This document shows, piece by piece, positions 25,523-34,004 of a stretch of 64,000 nucleotides of DNA. Position numbers and translations under genes: made by a program. Under the pieces are notes generated by a model. The model saw only the letters and a list, made by a program, of their open reading frames with translations, searched no databases and was not told the DNA's origin. The DNA is from WHSW01 sp963846165 (GTDB lineage Bacteria > Actinomycetota > Thermoleophilia > Solirubrobacterales > 70-9), in NCBI GenBank assembly GCA_963846165.1, contig CAWJUU010000005.1, positions 372,001-436,000 of the forward strand, read 5' to 3'. Numbering within the stretch: the stretch's first letter is position 1; each line of letters begins with the position of its first letter.

Positions 25523-27682
25523 GTGGCACCGCTCACCCGCTGGGTCCTAGCCCACAAACGCATCGTCGTCATCGCCTGGATCGCGCTCACGCTCGCGGGC
25601 ATGGCTGCCGCCGGCCCGGCGTCGGACGCGCTCGAGCCCGAGTTCTCGGTTCCCAACGAGGAGGGCTGGGAGACCAACCAGGTGATCGCCGAGCGCTATC
25701 AGGGGACCGGCGGCGACACCGCCCCGCTACTCCCCGTCGTCACGCTTCCGGACGGCCAGTCGGTCGACTCGCCCGGGGTGCGCGCCGACCTGGCGCAGCT
25801 TGACGAGCGCCTCGACGAGGCGCTGCCCGACGCCCGGATCGCCTCCTATGCCTCAACCGGCGACCAGGCCTTCGTCTCCGACGACGGGCGCACGACGTTC
25901 GCCGTCGTCTATCCCCAGCCGGACCCCGACTCGGCGTTCGGGGAGAACCCCCGGGCCGAGAAGGCGGCGAGCGCCGCGCTCGAGGGCACCACGGTCGCGG
26001 GCGCGCCGGTCTACCTGACCGGCTTCGACGCCCTGGCCGAGGACAGCGGCGCCGATTCAGAGGGGCCTGGGGTTCTGCTCGAGGCGGTGATCGGCGGGTT
26101 CGGCGCGTTGGTCGTCCTCACCTTCGTCTTCGCATCCTTCCTCGCGGTCGTGCCGATCCTGATGGCGATCGCCTCGATCATGACCACCTTCCTGATCCTG
26201 CTCGGGCTCACGGAGCTCACCACCGTCTCCCCGATCGTGCAGTTCCTGATCGCGCTGCTCGGCCTCGGCGTCGCGATCGACTACTCGCTGATCGTCGTCT
26301 CGCGCTGGCGCGAGGAGCGCACCCACGGGCGCACCGGCGACGAAGCGGTGCAGCGGGCGATGGAAACCGCGGGCCGCGCGGTCGTCTTCAGCGGGATCAC
26401 AGTCGCGATCGGCCTCTTGGCACTGATCGCGCTGCCGCTGCCGTTCCTGCGCTCGGTGGGCTACGGCGGGATGCTGATCCCGCTCGTCTCGACCCTGGCG
26501 GCAATCACCCTGCTCCCCGTGGTGATGGCAAAGCTCGGTGCGCGGCTCGACTGGCCGCACCGGCGCACCGATGACAAGGCGAGCCGTGCCTGGACGCGCT
26601 GGGCCGAGGCGGTCTCTCGGCGACGCTGGCTCGCGGCCGGGGCGGGCATGGCGGTAATCCTCGCCTTGGTCCTGGCCGCGACCGACCTGCAGCTCGGCAC
26701 CTCCGACGCCAACACGATCGCCAAGTCGGGCGACGCCAAGCAGGGTCTGACCGCGCTCGAGGATGCAGGGATCGGCGAGGGCTCGCTGCTCCCGCACGAA
26801 ATCCTGGTCGAGGGCACCACCGATCCTGAGCAGGTGGCGGCCGGCCTGCGCCAGGTCGAGGGGATCCACGGGGCCGTGGCCCCCGACGACACCGACTGGC
26901 GCCGCGACGGAACCGCGATCGTCGAGGCGATCCCGATTCCCGACAGCGGATCACCTGAGGGTGAGGCGGCGCTCGAGGGAGTCCGCGACACCGCTCACGG
27001 CGCCGGCCCGGACGTGCGCGTCGGCGGCCAGCCGGCGGCCAACGCGGACTTCATCGATGCCGTCTACGGCAGCTTCCCACTGATGATCGGGCTGATCACG
27101 GTCAGCAGCTTCATCTTGCTGGCGCGGGCCTTCCGCTCGTTGCTCCTGCCGGCGAAGGCGATCGTGCTCAACATCCTCAGCGTCGCCGCGGCCTGGGGCG
27201 TCCTCGTCCTCGTCTGGCAGCACGGCTACGGCTCGGAGGCAATCTTCGGAATCGAGGCGACCGGATCGATCCCCTCGTGGATGCCGCTGATGATCTTCGC
27301 CTTCCTCTTCGGCCTCTCAATGGACTACGAGGTCTTCATCCTCTCGCGGATGCGCGAGGAGTACGACCGCACCGGCTCGACCGAGACGGCGGTGATCCAG
27401 GGCATCGGGCGCACCGGGCGGCTGGTCACGAGCGCCGCGCTGATCCTCTTTCTCACCTTCGTCGCGATGGCCTCGGGCCCGGGGACCGACCTGAAGATGT
27501 TCGCCACCGGCCTGGGCGCCGGGATCCTGATCGACGCGACCGTGATCCGGGCCCTGATCGTGCCCGCGGTGATCTCGCTGATGGGGCGCTGGAACTGGTG
27601 GCTACCGAGCTGGCCGGCACGGCTGCTGCGGGTCGAGCCCTCGCTGCCACCCCGCGTCGCGGCGGGCGAAGCCGAGGCCTGA
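25523..27682 (+). CDS. MMPL-family (RND) transporter
   Basis: This intact 719-residue membrane protein starts at a GTG with AAGGAGG eight bases upstream. It has the MMPL layout twice over: an N-terminal helix (KRIVVIAWIALTLAGMAAAG), a large extracytoplasmic loop, helices 2-6 with LGLGVAIDYSLIVVSRWREE, a second loop (residues about 390-510) and helices 8-12 with LFGLSMDYEVFILSRMREEY. The paired Asp-Tyr motifs mark proton-driven RND transporters that export lipids or hydrophobic compounds. It carries no accessory domains. The cargo is unknown. Confidence 0.9.
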   Translation: MAPLTRWVLAHKRIVVIAWIALTLAGMAAAGPASDALEPEFSVPNEEGWETNQVIAERYQGTGGDTAPLLPVVTLPDGQSVDSPGVRADLAQLDERLDEALPDARIASYASTGDQAFVSDDGRTTFAVVYPQPDPDSAFGENPRAEKAASAALEGTTVAGAPVYLTGFDALAEDSGADSEGPGVLLEAVIGGFGALVVLTFVFASFLAVVPILMAIASIMTTFLILLGLTELTTVSPIVQFLIALLGLGVAIDYSLIVVSRWREERTHGRTGDEAVQRAMETAGRAVVFSGITVAIGLLALIALPLPFLRSVGYGGMLIPLVSTLAAITLLPVVMAKLGARLDWPHRRTDDKASRAWTRWAEAVSRRRWLAAGAGMAVILALVLAATDLQLGTSDANTIAKSGDAKQGLTALEDAGIGEGSLLPHEILVEGTTDPEQVAAGLRQVEGIHGAVAPDDTDWRRDGTAIVEAIPIPDSGSPEGEAALEGVRDTAHGAGPDVRVGGQPAANADFIDAVYGSFPLMIGLITVSSFILLARAFRSLLLPAKAIVLNILSVAAAWGVLVLVWQHGYGSEAIFGIEATGSIPSWMPLMIFAFLFGLSMDYEVFILSRMREEYDRTGSTETAVIQGIGRTGRLVTSAALILFLTFVAMASGPGTDLKMFATGLGAGILIDATVIRALIVPAVISLMGRWNWWLPSWPARLLRVEPSLPPRVAAGEAEA

Positions 27683-27810
27683 CTGGGCGCGGGAGCATCC
27701 CGCTAATCGTGGCGACGCGAGCGCGTCGGGTCGCGCGGCGGCGTGGAGGACCGTCGTCAGCCTGTTGAAGGCGCGCAGGTGAGCCTTCGGCCAGGAAGTA
27801 GGGTGATCTC

Positions 27811-27972
27811 GTGGGTGATATGAGCACCGGAGCCGTGATTGCGATCGGTGCGGCGATCGGCTTGGTTGTCGGCATCCTCGTCAGCGTGACCACCGATGTC
27901 CCGCTTGCGCCCGAGATCGGGTTGGTGGCCGGAGCGCTGATCGCCTGGCTCTGGCGCCGCAACGGCGGGTAA
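27811..27972 (+). CDS. 53-residue two-helix membrane protein
   Basis: A GTG-initiated frame encodes MGDMSTGAVIAIGAAIGLVV, GILVSVTTDVPLAPEIGLVA and GALIAWLWRRNGG: two hydrophobic helices separated by a short polar loop with a basic C-terminus. It starts 128 bases after the MMPL gene and ends 13 bases before the acetyltransferase gene on the same strand. I do not recognise a family; coding is supported by the hydrophobic pattern and by its fit between neighbours. Confidence 0.5.
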   Translation: MGDMSTGAVIAIGAAIGLVVGILVSVTTDVPLAPEIGLVAGALIAWLWRRNGG

Positions 27973-27985
27973 CCAGCGTTGCGGC

Positions 27986-28573
27986 ATGGGGATCGAGATC
28001 ACCCGAGCTGCACCGGATCGGCACTCAGCGCTGGCGTCCGTGCTCGGGCGGGCGTTCGTGACCGAGCCGATGGTGCGCTGGCCGCTGGGCGACCACGGTG
28101 ACCTCGAGGAGCGCTTCACCCGTGCCTTCGAGTACTTCATCGAGGACCTGATCCCGCTCGGCATGGTCTGGGAGGCGGGAGCGGCCATGGGCGCGCTCGT
28201 GTGGATAACGCCGGACCAAGCGGACGCATGGGAGCGAGCGATGCTGAGCAACCGTCGGATGGCCGCGCTGACCGAGGATGGCGGGCGTCGCTTTGACTCG
28301 TTCTGGGAGTGGGTCGACTCGAAGCTCCCGAACGAGCCCGTGGCGCACCTGGACTCGATCGGTGTCGAGCCCGAGGCGCAGGGCCACGGGATCGGTTCGG
28401 CGCTGATTGAGCACGGCCTCGCCCGAGCGCGCGCCGGTGGGCATGGGGTGTTCCTGGAAACCGGATCGCCGCGCAACGTGGTGCTCTACGAGCGGCACGG
28501 GTTCCGAATCGTCGAGGATGCCGATTCGCCCAGCGGCGGCCCCCGCATCTGGTTCATGCGCTGGGATCCGTGA
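27986..28573 (+). CDS. GNAT-family N-acetyltransferase
   Basis: This 195-residue protein has the GNAT core: HLDSIGVEPEAQGHGIGSAL (motif A, acetyl-CoA pyrophosphate loop Q-x-x-G-x-G), IEHGLARARAGGHGVFLETG, then NVVLYERHGFRIVEDAD (motif B). The N-terminal half (VLGRAFVTEPMVRWPLGDHG) resembles the small-molecule acetyltransferases common in actinobacteria. The substrate is unknown. Confidence 0.85.
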   Translation: MGIEITRAAPDRHSALASVLGRAFVTEPMVRWPLGDHGDLEERFTRAFEYFIEDLIPLGMVWEAGAAMGALVWITPDQADAWERAMLSNRRMAALTEDGGRRFDSFWEWVDSKLPNEPVAHLDSIGVEPEAQGHGIGSALIEHGLARARAGGHGVFLETGSPRNVVLYERHGFRIVEDADSPSGGPRIWFMRWDP

Positions 28574-28587
28574 TCCAACCCGTGTGA

Positions 28588-28603
28588 CGCCGGCCTGCCG
28601 GCG
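28588..28603 (+). terminator. small GC hairpin after the acetyltransferase gene
   Basis: CGCCGG and CCGGCG arms around a CCTG loop lie 15 bases after the stop codon. With six pairs and no U-tract it is a weak candidate. Confidence 0.35.
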
Positions 28604-28729
28604 GACCCTCCTCGCCGATGAAGCCGGAGTTTGCGGGCGACAGCGTCCAACAACCGTCCAGTTCGCGGCGGTGTGTGGAACTCTGTCTTAGTAGCTTTTG
28701 CTGGGACTTTCGCCTGAAAGGAGGGCCGC

Positions 28730-28750
28730 ATGGGCTACCGGACCGGCTGA
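28730..28750 (+). CDS. possible six-codon leader peptide
   Basis: AAAGGAGG followed five bases later by ATG GGC TAC CGG ACC GGC TGA is an excellent translation start that ends after six codons, 66 bases before the next gene. It may be a leader peptide, or the remains of a gene start disrupted by an indel. Confidence 0.3.
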   Translation: MGYRTG

Positions 28751-28816
28751 TCACCGGCAATCAGAACCCCTGGCTCCTCGTTCGTCGCTATATGCTGGCG
28801 ATTACTCGGCTATGGC

Positions 28817-30109
28817 GTGAGCTTGCTCTTAAAAGACCGGAGCGTGAAGGTGAACCAGCTGCTCCAGCTATGGCGTCCAGGAGGCGCGGGAACAACTCGC
28901 GCATGGCTTGTCTGCGCAGCAGCGGTCCTCGTCCCGGCGGCGGCAACCTGTGCGGTGTTTGTGATCGTCGCGCCAGAGGCGCGCTGGGATCAGCCCGAGC
29001 TGCTTGCGGCGCTGGCGGCGATAGCTGCCGTCGCCTTCTTCGCGGAGGTTCGACTGAAACTCGGAACCGCCGCCTACTTCGATGCGACCCTCGTGCTCGC
29101 ACTCTTGGCACTGGCGATCGCCGGCCCGCTACCGGCCTTGCTGATCTGGTTGATCCCGGATCTGATCGCGCGCCTCGTCATCCGCAGCGACCCGATTGCC
29201 TCGCCCGGCCATCTGATCACCGTTACCAGCTTTGCGCTGGCGCTGCTGGCGGGCGCGGGCGTGCTCGAGGTCGCGACCGCGCCTACCGCGGCCGCCGTCG
29301 CCCCCGCGCTCTACACCGCCGGGCTCGCGATGTGGGTGATCAACTTCGCGGTCGCTCGGCTGATCGTGCCACCGCTCTATCAGGGCTACCGGGTTCGCGA
29401 GCTGGTCCACTCCGAGTTCTTGGACCTCGGCCCGGCGGTGATGGCGATGCTCGCGGTCGCGGTCGCTGTATGGCTGTTGCTCGAGCCGCTCGGGGTATTC
29501 GCACTGGTGCTGCTTGCGGGCGTGATCCTGCTGCCGCAGCTCGGCCTCTCGTTCGTAGCTCGCCGTCGCTCTGTCAGACGGCTCACGCCGGATCAGGCGA
29601 CCGAGGTCTACGCCGCGGCGATCGCCGATGAGCTCGCACTCTCACGGCCTGAGAGGCGCCTCGCAGCAGACGCGGCAAGGTTGCTCGCAAGCTGGGAGCG
29701 GTGTCCGCCCCTCAATCTCAAGCACGCCCCTCCGCTTCATCCGTTGGCCGGCGCCGTCGCGCTTGGCGTCGATGAGCGTTGGGACGGCGGCGGCCGTCCC
29801 TTCGGCATCCCCGCATCCGAAACCCTGCTCACGAGCCGGGTCATGGCGGTGGCGCGCGCCTGGAGCGCGCTCACTGCAGGTGGAACGCCCGGCCTGAGCC
29901 AGACGGAGGCGATGCTCGCGCTCAGCCTCCAGGCGGGCTCGGAGCTCGACCCCGCGGTCGTCGAGGCCGCCGGCAAGGTGGTCGCTGAGGAACAGGGCTT
30001 CCTCCGCGACCCAGACTTCGAACCGCGACTGCATCGGCTGCCCTTGCCGCGGACGCTCCGTCGGGGCCCGGTTGCGGCCCTGCTGGCCCGACTCGCCGAG
30101 CCGGCGTAG
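28817..30109 (+). CDS. polytopic membrane protein with degenerate HD-GYP domain
   Basis: Residues about 25-245 of this 430-residue protein hold six or seven transmembrane helices (LVCAAAVLVPAAATCAVFVI; LALLALAIAGPLPALLIWLI; LGPAVMAMLAVAVAVWLLLE). The cytoplasmic part contains DERWDGGGRPFG and TSRVMAVARAWSALTAG, then GSELDPAVVEAAG, which align with the HD-GYP motifs HHERWDGxGYP, ARIxAVADAFDAMT and GTQFDPxVV. The HD doublet and GYP are not preserved, so it is probably not an active c-di-GMP phosphodiesterase; a sensory or scaffolding role is more likely. The start is uncertain (a GTG at 28847 is an alternative). Confidence 0.65.
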   Translation: MSLLLKDRSVKVNQLLQLWRPGGAGTTRAWLVCAAAVLVPAAATCAVFVIVAPEARWDQPELLAALAAIAAVAFFAEVRLKLGTAAYFDATLVLALLALAIAGPLPALLIWLIPDLIARLVIRSDPIASPGHLITVTSFALALLAGAGVLEVATAPTAAAVAPALYTAGLAMWVINFAVARLIVPPLYQGYRVRELVHSEFLDLGPAVMAMLAVAVAVWLLLEPLGVFALVLLAGVILLPQLGLSFVARRRSVRRLTPDQATEVYAAAIADELALSRPERRLAADAARLLASWERCPPLNLKHAPPLHPLAGAVALGVDERWDGGGRPFGIPASETLLTSRVMAVARAWSALTAGGTPGLSQTEAMLALSLQAGSELDPAVVEAAGKVVAEEQGFLRDPDFEPRLHRLPLPRTLRRGPVAALLARLAEPA

Positions 30110-30197
30110 ACCTGGCCTCCGTCAGAACTCGTCGACGTCGGCTTGTATGGAAGCGAGTCGGGGGTAGTATCCGGTCAGGCCGCCATGGAGGATTGCC

Positions 30198-30740
30198 GTG
30201 CACGTACGCAGCAGGACGCCGGCGCAGCAGCTGATTCGCGCGCAACGCCGCGAACACGTCATGCACCGGGTGGTGGGATGGGGGCTGGTGGTCGAGCTGA
30301 TCGTCGTGCTGGGGATCTTCGCCGGCCTCATCCTATCCAGTGAGGCGCCGCCGGTCGCCCCAAGCTTCTTGGGCACCGAAAACGACCGTGGCGACCCCAC
30401 TGCGCGCGCGGGGCCGAGCGCCCGTGACGGGGGCGACGTAGGAGCCGGCGGCGGGGAGCGGTCTCACGGCCGTGAACGCAACCCGGGGCCCACCCAGGCC
30501 GAGCAGCCGAGGGCGCGTCCCCCCGCGCAACCCGCGCCGTCGCCCGAGCCCGAGCCCGCACCCGCCGCGCCCGAGGCGTCGCAAACCACGCTGGCCGCTG
30601 AGGGTCCCGCTCCGGCCCCTACGCCCGCGCCCGCACCACCTCCGGCTCCCGCCGCTGCTCCCGCGCCGGAGCCGGCGGCTGAAGCGAGCGGCGGCGGATC
30701 CTCCGCTTCATCCACCTGCCAGTTCACCTTCGAATGCTGA
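30198..30740 (+). CDS. single-pass membrane protein with Pro/Ala-rich stalk and CxFxFxC tail
   Basis: The GTG start is preceded by GGAGG six bases upstream. After a basic N-terminus there is one helix (VVGWGLVVELIVVLGIFAGL), then about 100 residues of Pro/Ala/Glu low complexity (PAPTPAPAPPPAPAAAPAPE) and a terminal STCQFTFEC. The two cysteines could form a disulfide. The layout suggests an anchored extracytoplasmic stalk. Its last seven bases overlap the start of the secreted-protein gene downstream, so the two are probably translated together. Confidence 0.6.
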   Translation: MHVRSRTPAQQLIRAQRREHVMHRVVGWGLVVELIVVLGIFAGLILSSEAPPVAPSFLGTENDRGDPTARAGPSARDGGDVGAGGGERSHGRERNPGPTQAEQPRARPPAQPAPSPEPEPAPAAPEASQTTLAAEGPAPAPTPAPAPPPAPAAAPAPEPAAEASGGGSSASSTCQFTFEC

Positions 30741-32290
30741 GGCCGCGGGCAGCAAGATCCGGGTTCGCGAGGCCGACGCTGCTCGCTGGCGCCGCCGTCG
30801 CCGCCGGGCTCGCCTTACCGAGCGCCGCGGCCGGCGGCGTCTACACGGTCGCCCAGTGCCACCAGCCCCTGAACCCGACCACCGGGCAGGCGATATCGGC
30901 GCAGGTCGGGATTCCATATCAGCCGGTAACGGACTGCGCGAGCGGTAACGGCCTCCAGATCGTCCACGGCGCGAACCCAACTGCCGTCGATCAATTCGGC
31001 GCTTGGATCTGGCGAGCCCCAGAGGGCACCGTCTTCACCAATGTCCAGGCCACCGCTCGGCTCGACAGCCAGGGCGGCGATCAGGCCGGGCTCTGGGTCT
31101 TGCGGCCGGGCGGCCAGGAGGATCAGTTCGCAACCGGCCCGGATACGTGGACTGCTCACCAGGCAAGTGGAGAGTTCATCCAGTTCCACTCGATGCTGCG
31201 GTGCACGCCCGGGCCGGCGTGTGACCCCACAGGTGGCCTGTCAGCGAATGCCGACGTCAGGGACGTGCTCCTACGCACCGACGACCGCACGGCGCCCGTG
31301 GCGTCGATCACCGGCGGCTCGATGTTCGCGGCGCCGGCCGTGCGGGGAAATCGTGCGGTCGACTTCGAGGTTCTCGATCAAGGAGGTGGCGTGCGCGAGG
31401 TCGAATTGCGCGTCAACGGCGAGACCGTTTACGCCGACGTCCTCGCGTGCCAGGTGAACCAGGACGTAGCCACCGCGCTGCAACCGTGCGGCGGCGCGGC
31501 GAGCCGGACCGTGTCGCTGGCAACTTCGGAGGGCCCGTTCGAGACCGGCGCGAATCGGGTCGCGGCCTGCGGGGACGATTTGGCGCTCGATGGCGTCCCC
31601 AACAGCGACTGCAAGAGTCGCAACGTCTTCGTCGACGACGTGTGCCCGGCCTCGTCGGTCGGCGGCGGGTCCAAGCTCTCGGCGAAGTTCCGCCGCGGGA
31701 AGGCAAGGGCCAAGGTGCGCTCCGATCAACGCCCGCGGCTGAAGGGAAGGCTCACCTCCGACTCCGAGGGAGGCATCGGCGGAGCGAAGGTCTGCGCGCT
31801 GACGCGGGTCGACCGCGCCGGAGAGCGATACGTGGTTGCGAAAACTGCGACCACCGGCAACCGCGGCGGCTATTCGTTGCGGCTGCCGCCGGGGGCGAGC
31901 CGCAAGGTCTACGTGCACCGGGTCTTCGGCGACGACGTGCTCGCGCGTCACGGGCTCTCGATCAAGGCCAGGGTGCGCCCGTCATTCGAGGTGGCGCCGA
32001 AGAAGAAGAGGGGCAGGGTCGGCCAGGGCGAGCGGCTGCGGTTCAGGGGCAAGCTTCCGGGCCCGAGCTGCGGGAGTCGGGTCGTCAAGGTTCAGGCCAA
32101 GGTCGGCAAGCGGCGGTGGCAGGTCTTTCGCAGCGTCCGAACTCGGCCCAACTGCCGATACGCGACTCGCTTCAAGCTCAGAGCGACCAGCGAGCCCACC
32201 CGGTACCTGTTCCGCGTCCGTGTTCCCGAGCAGGCGCACTACCCATATGAGGCCGGCGCCTCGACGGTGCGCGTGCGCAAGGCAGGGTAG
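30734..32290 (+). CDS. large secreted protein of unknown function
   Basis: This intact 518-residue protein has a signal peptide (RPTLLAGAAVAAGLALPSAA) followed by a domain with paired cysteines (VYTVAQCHQPLNP; SMLRCTPGPACDPTGG), a Thr/Asp-rich linker (TDDRTAPVASITGGSMF), and an Ig-like region. The C-terminal half is very basic with strand-rich repeats (KLSAKFRRGKARAKVRSDQR; GYSLRLPPGASRKVYVHRVF). I associate this architecture with exported hypotheticals of Thermoleophilia. It overlaps the upstream stalk-protein gene by seven bases. No catalytic motif is visible. Confidence 0.7.
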   Translation: MLRPRAARSGFARPTLLAGAAVAAGLALPSAAAGGVYTVAQCHQPLNPTTGQAISAQVGIPYQPVTDCASGNGLQIVHGANPTAVDQFGAWIWRAPEGTVFTNVQATARLDSQGGDQAGLWVLRPGGQEDQFATGPDTWTAHQASGEFIQFHSMLRCTPGPACDPTGGLSANADVRDVLLRTDDRTAPVASITGGSMFAAPAVRGNRAVDFEVLDQGGGVREVELRVNGETVYADVLACQVNQDVATALQPCGGAASRTVSLATSEGPFETGANRVAACGDDLALDGVPNSDCKSRNVFVDDVCPASSVGGGSKLSAKFRRGKARAKVRSDQRPRLKGRLTSDSEGGIGGAKVCALTRVDRAGERYVVAKTATTGNRGGYSLRLPPGASRKVYVHRVFGDDVLARHGLSIKARVRPSFEVAPKKKRGRVGQGERLRFRGKLPGPSCGSRVVKVQAKVGKRRWQVFRSVRTRPNCRYATRFKLRATSEPTRYLFRVRVPEQAHYPYEAGASTVRVRKAG

Positions 32291-32321
32291 GAAGCGGCCG
32301 GCGGACTAGCCGACACGGCGC

Positions 32322-32795
32322 CTATTCGCCGTCGAAGTACTCGACCGCGCTCGAGCGCCGGGCGATCAGATCGTCGTCCTTGTTGCCCGTCCAGACCGCG
32401 ATCTTGTCGCTGTCCGGATACACGGTGGCCGCCGGGTGGAGCACGGTCGAGTACATCAGCACCCGCACGACCTCCTCGGTGGCGTTCTGGACCCGATGGG
32501 CGCCCTGCGGACCGGTGGTGAAGAAGACCAGGTCCCACGGCGCGAGCTCATGGCTGCCGTCGGGATCGCGCACCGTCGGGCGGCCCTCCAGCACCAGCAG
32601 CCACTCCTCCTCGGCGTACTCGTAGTGGTACGGGCAAAGCGCCTGGCCCGGTGGCAGCTCATAGACGCTCGTGCCGGTCTGCTTCGCGCCCAGCGACGGG
32701 CCCAGCCGGGCCATCCCGGAACGAAAGCCCTCTGGGTCGTCGGAGTCGTACTCGAACGACGCCTCGGCGATCTTCACAAGCTTCATGCCGTCCAC
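32322..32795 (-). CDS. cupin-domain protein
   Basis: This 157-residue single cupin has PPGQALCPYHYEYAEEEWLL for motif 1 (metal ligands His-x-Tyr and Glu, with the usual second His replaced by Tyr) and FTTGPQGAHRVQNATEE for motif 2 (His present), then VLMYSTVLHPAATVYPDSDK. Such proteins bind metal and act as isomerases, dioxygenases or sensors; the ligand is unknown. The start may be GTG 32795 or the ATG 9 bases later. It converges on the secreted-protein gene with 31 bases between stops. Confidence 0.8.
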   Translation of the reverse strand: MDGMKLVKIAEASFEYDSDDPEGFRSGMARLGPSLGAKQTGTSVYELPPGQALCPYHYEYAEEEWLLVLEGRPTVRDPDGSHELAPWDLVFFTTGPQGAHRVQNATEEVVRVLMYSTVLHPAATVYPDSDKIAVWTGNKDDDLIARRSSAVEYFDGE

Positions 32796-32928
32796 GCTAG
32801 CGACCGACGACGGCCAGCGACGCTCAGCCGGCGAGCCCGCCAGCCCGAAAGCGCTCGCTCGAGCCCTCGGCCTGGCGCGCTCACCTCCCTAAGTTAGCCC
32901 TCGACGCCGAAGGCCGGGGTCTCGCGAG

Positions 32929-33174
32929 TCAGCCGCAGGCCGGTGCCTGAGGGTGGGCTGCGGCGGTGGCGCCGCCTCGCGTTTCGCGCACGAGCGCGGC
33001 CGGTTGCAGCTGGCCGGCAACCCGACCCAGGCGGTTCGCGACCATGATCAGGTCGTCCTCCATTACCGTCGCCTCGAGCTCCAAGGACCGGTTCGACGAT
33101 CCGACCTTGCCGATGACTTCCAAGAGTTCGGCCCGTATGCCCGAGATCCGCTCGTAGATCGCCGCTTCCGTCAT
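32929..33174 (-). CDS. small helical protein of unknown function, copy 1
   Basis: The 81-residue protein MTEAAIYERISGIRAELLEV, IGKVGSSNRSLELEATVMED, DLIMVANRLGRVAGQLQPAA is mostly helical. GGGAG lies eight bases before the ATG. The first 48 codons are about 96 percent identical in DNA to a second copy at 34541-34685; the tails differ. I do not recognise the family. A RsbW-like ATPase and the remains of an HD-GYP gene lie between the copies, so a signalling role is possible but unproven. Confidence 0.6.
   Translation of the reverse strand: MTEAAIYERISGIRAELLEVIGKVGSSNRSLELEATVMEDDLIMVANRLGRVAGQLQPAALVRETRGGATAAAHPQAPACG
33030..33174 (-). repeat. 145-bp direct repeat, copy 1
   Basis: This repeat corresponds to 34541-34685 with about six mismatches and encodes the N-terminal core of the small helical protein. 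Confidence 0.9.
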
Positions 33175-33311
33175 CCGACGGCTCCCTCACTTCCCCTCGG
33201 TCCAACTACATGTCGCACTGTGATCTCCAATCGCGCCCGGCCCCACCGGGGCGTTGTACCTGGAATGGAGTAATGGAATCACACCCGCGCCGGCAGCGCG
33301 CCGGTTGCCCG

Positions 33312-33609
33312 TTACCCGTAGACCGGCGCCCCTGAGGCGGCCGCGGCGGTGGCGGCTCGCGTCTGCGGCCCATGCTCCCGAGCCTCGCCCTCGACCAGCC
33401 ACTCCTCGACCAGCACGACGAGGGCCGCGACCACCTGCGGATCGAACTGTGAGCCCGAGTTCGCGTGCAGCTCCGCCACCGCCGCCTCGGTCGACATCGC
33501 ACTGCGGTAGGAACGTCGGTGGTCATCGCGTTGAAGGCGTCGCAGCAGGAGATGATTCGCGACTCGAGTGGGATCGCGTCAGCCGCGAGTCCATCCGGAT
33601 ACTGCAGCT
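33312..33609 (-). pseudogene. C-terminal fragment of an HD-GYP domain protein
   Basis: Reading from about 33609, YPDGLAADAIPLESRIISCC and DAFNAMTTD are followed, after a one-base shift near 33505, by MSTEAAVAELHANSGSQFDP and QVVAALVVLVEEWL. This is the last third of an HD-GYP domain, whose parent enzymes hydrolyse c-di-GMP. Everything upstream of YPDGL, including the HD residues, is missing; at that point the DNA becomes the 3' part of a secreted-protein gene on the opposite strand. Confidence 0.65.
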
Positions 33610-33952
33610 GACCAAGGGCGCGACCGCGATCAGCCCGGCGATGTGCGTCGACCTCAACTACCCGTTGTTTCGGTTCACGAGCCAGGCGGTGACGACACCC
33701 GACAAGGCCGAGATCCAGGTCGAGGTCGTCTATCCGAACGCCGCGAAGCCGGCGTTTGAGGAGCTGAAGAAGTTCGACGGCAAGCAGGGCGCCTTTAAGT
33801 ACTCGAAGTGGAACGTCAGCGACGAGATCGACCTCAAGCCCGATCTCGGCGGCTCCCAGTGGGGCGGGCGCCTTGCGGCGCTACGGATCACCGCCCTCAG
33901 CGGCACCTGGCGGATCGACGACGTCTACGTCGATCCCCGGCGGCACAACTAG
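33600..33952 (+). pseudogene. C-terminal fragment of a secreted protein gene
   Basis: The frame holds ILQLTKGATAISPAMCVDLN, YPLFRFTSQAVTTPDKAEIQ, VEVVYPNAAKPAFEELKKFD and ends TALSGTWRIDDVYVDPRRHN. The ending WxIDDVYVDP is, from memory, shared by secreted hypotheticals of this lineage. There is no signal peptide or plausible start: the 5' part is absent and the frame runs back into the HD-GYP fragment on the other strand. It looks like the second half of a breakpoint. Confidence 0.55.
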
Positions 33953-34004
33953 CGGCACGACGGCATCGGACTGACCCGGTCCGGCCCGGCGGGGGCCGGC
34001 CGGG

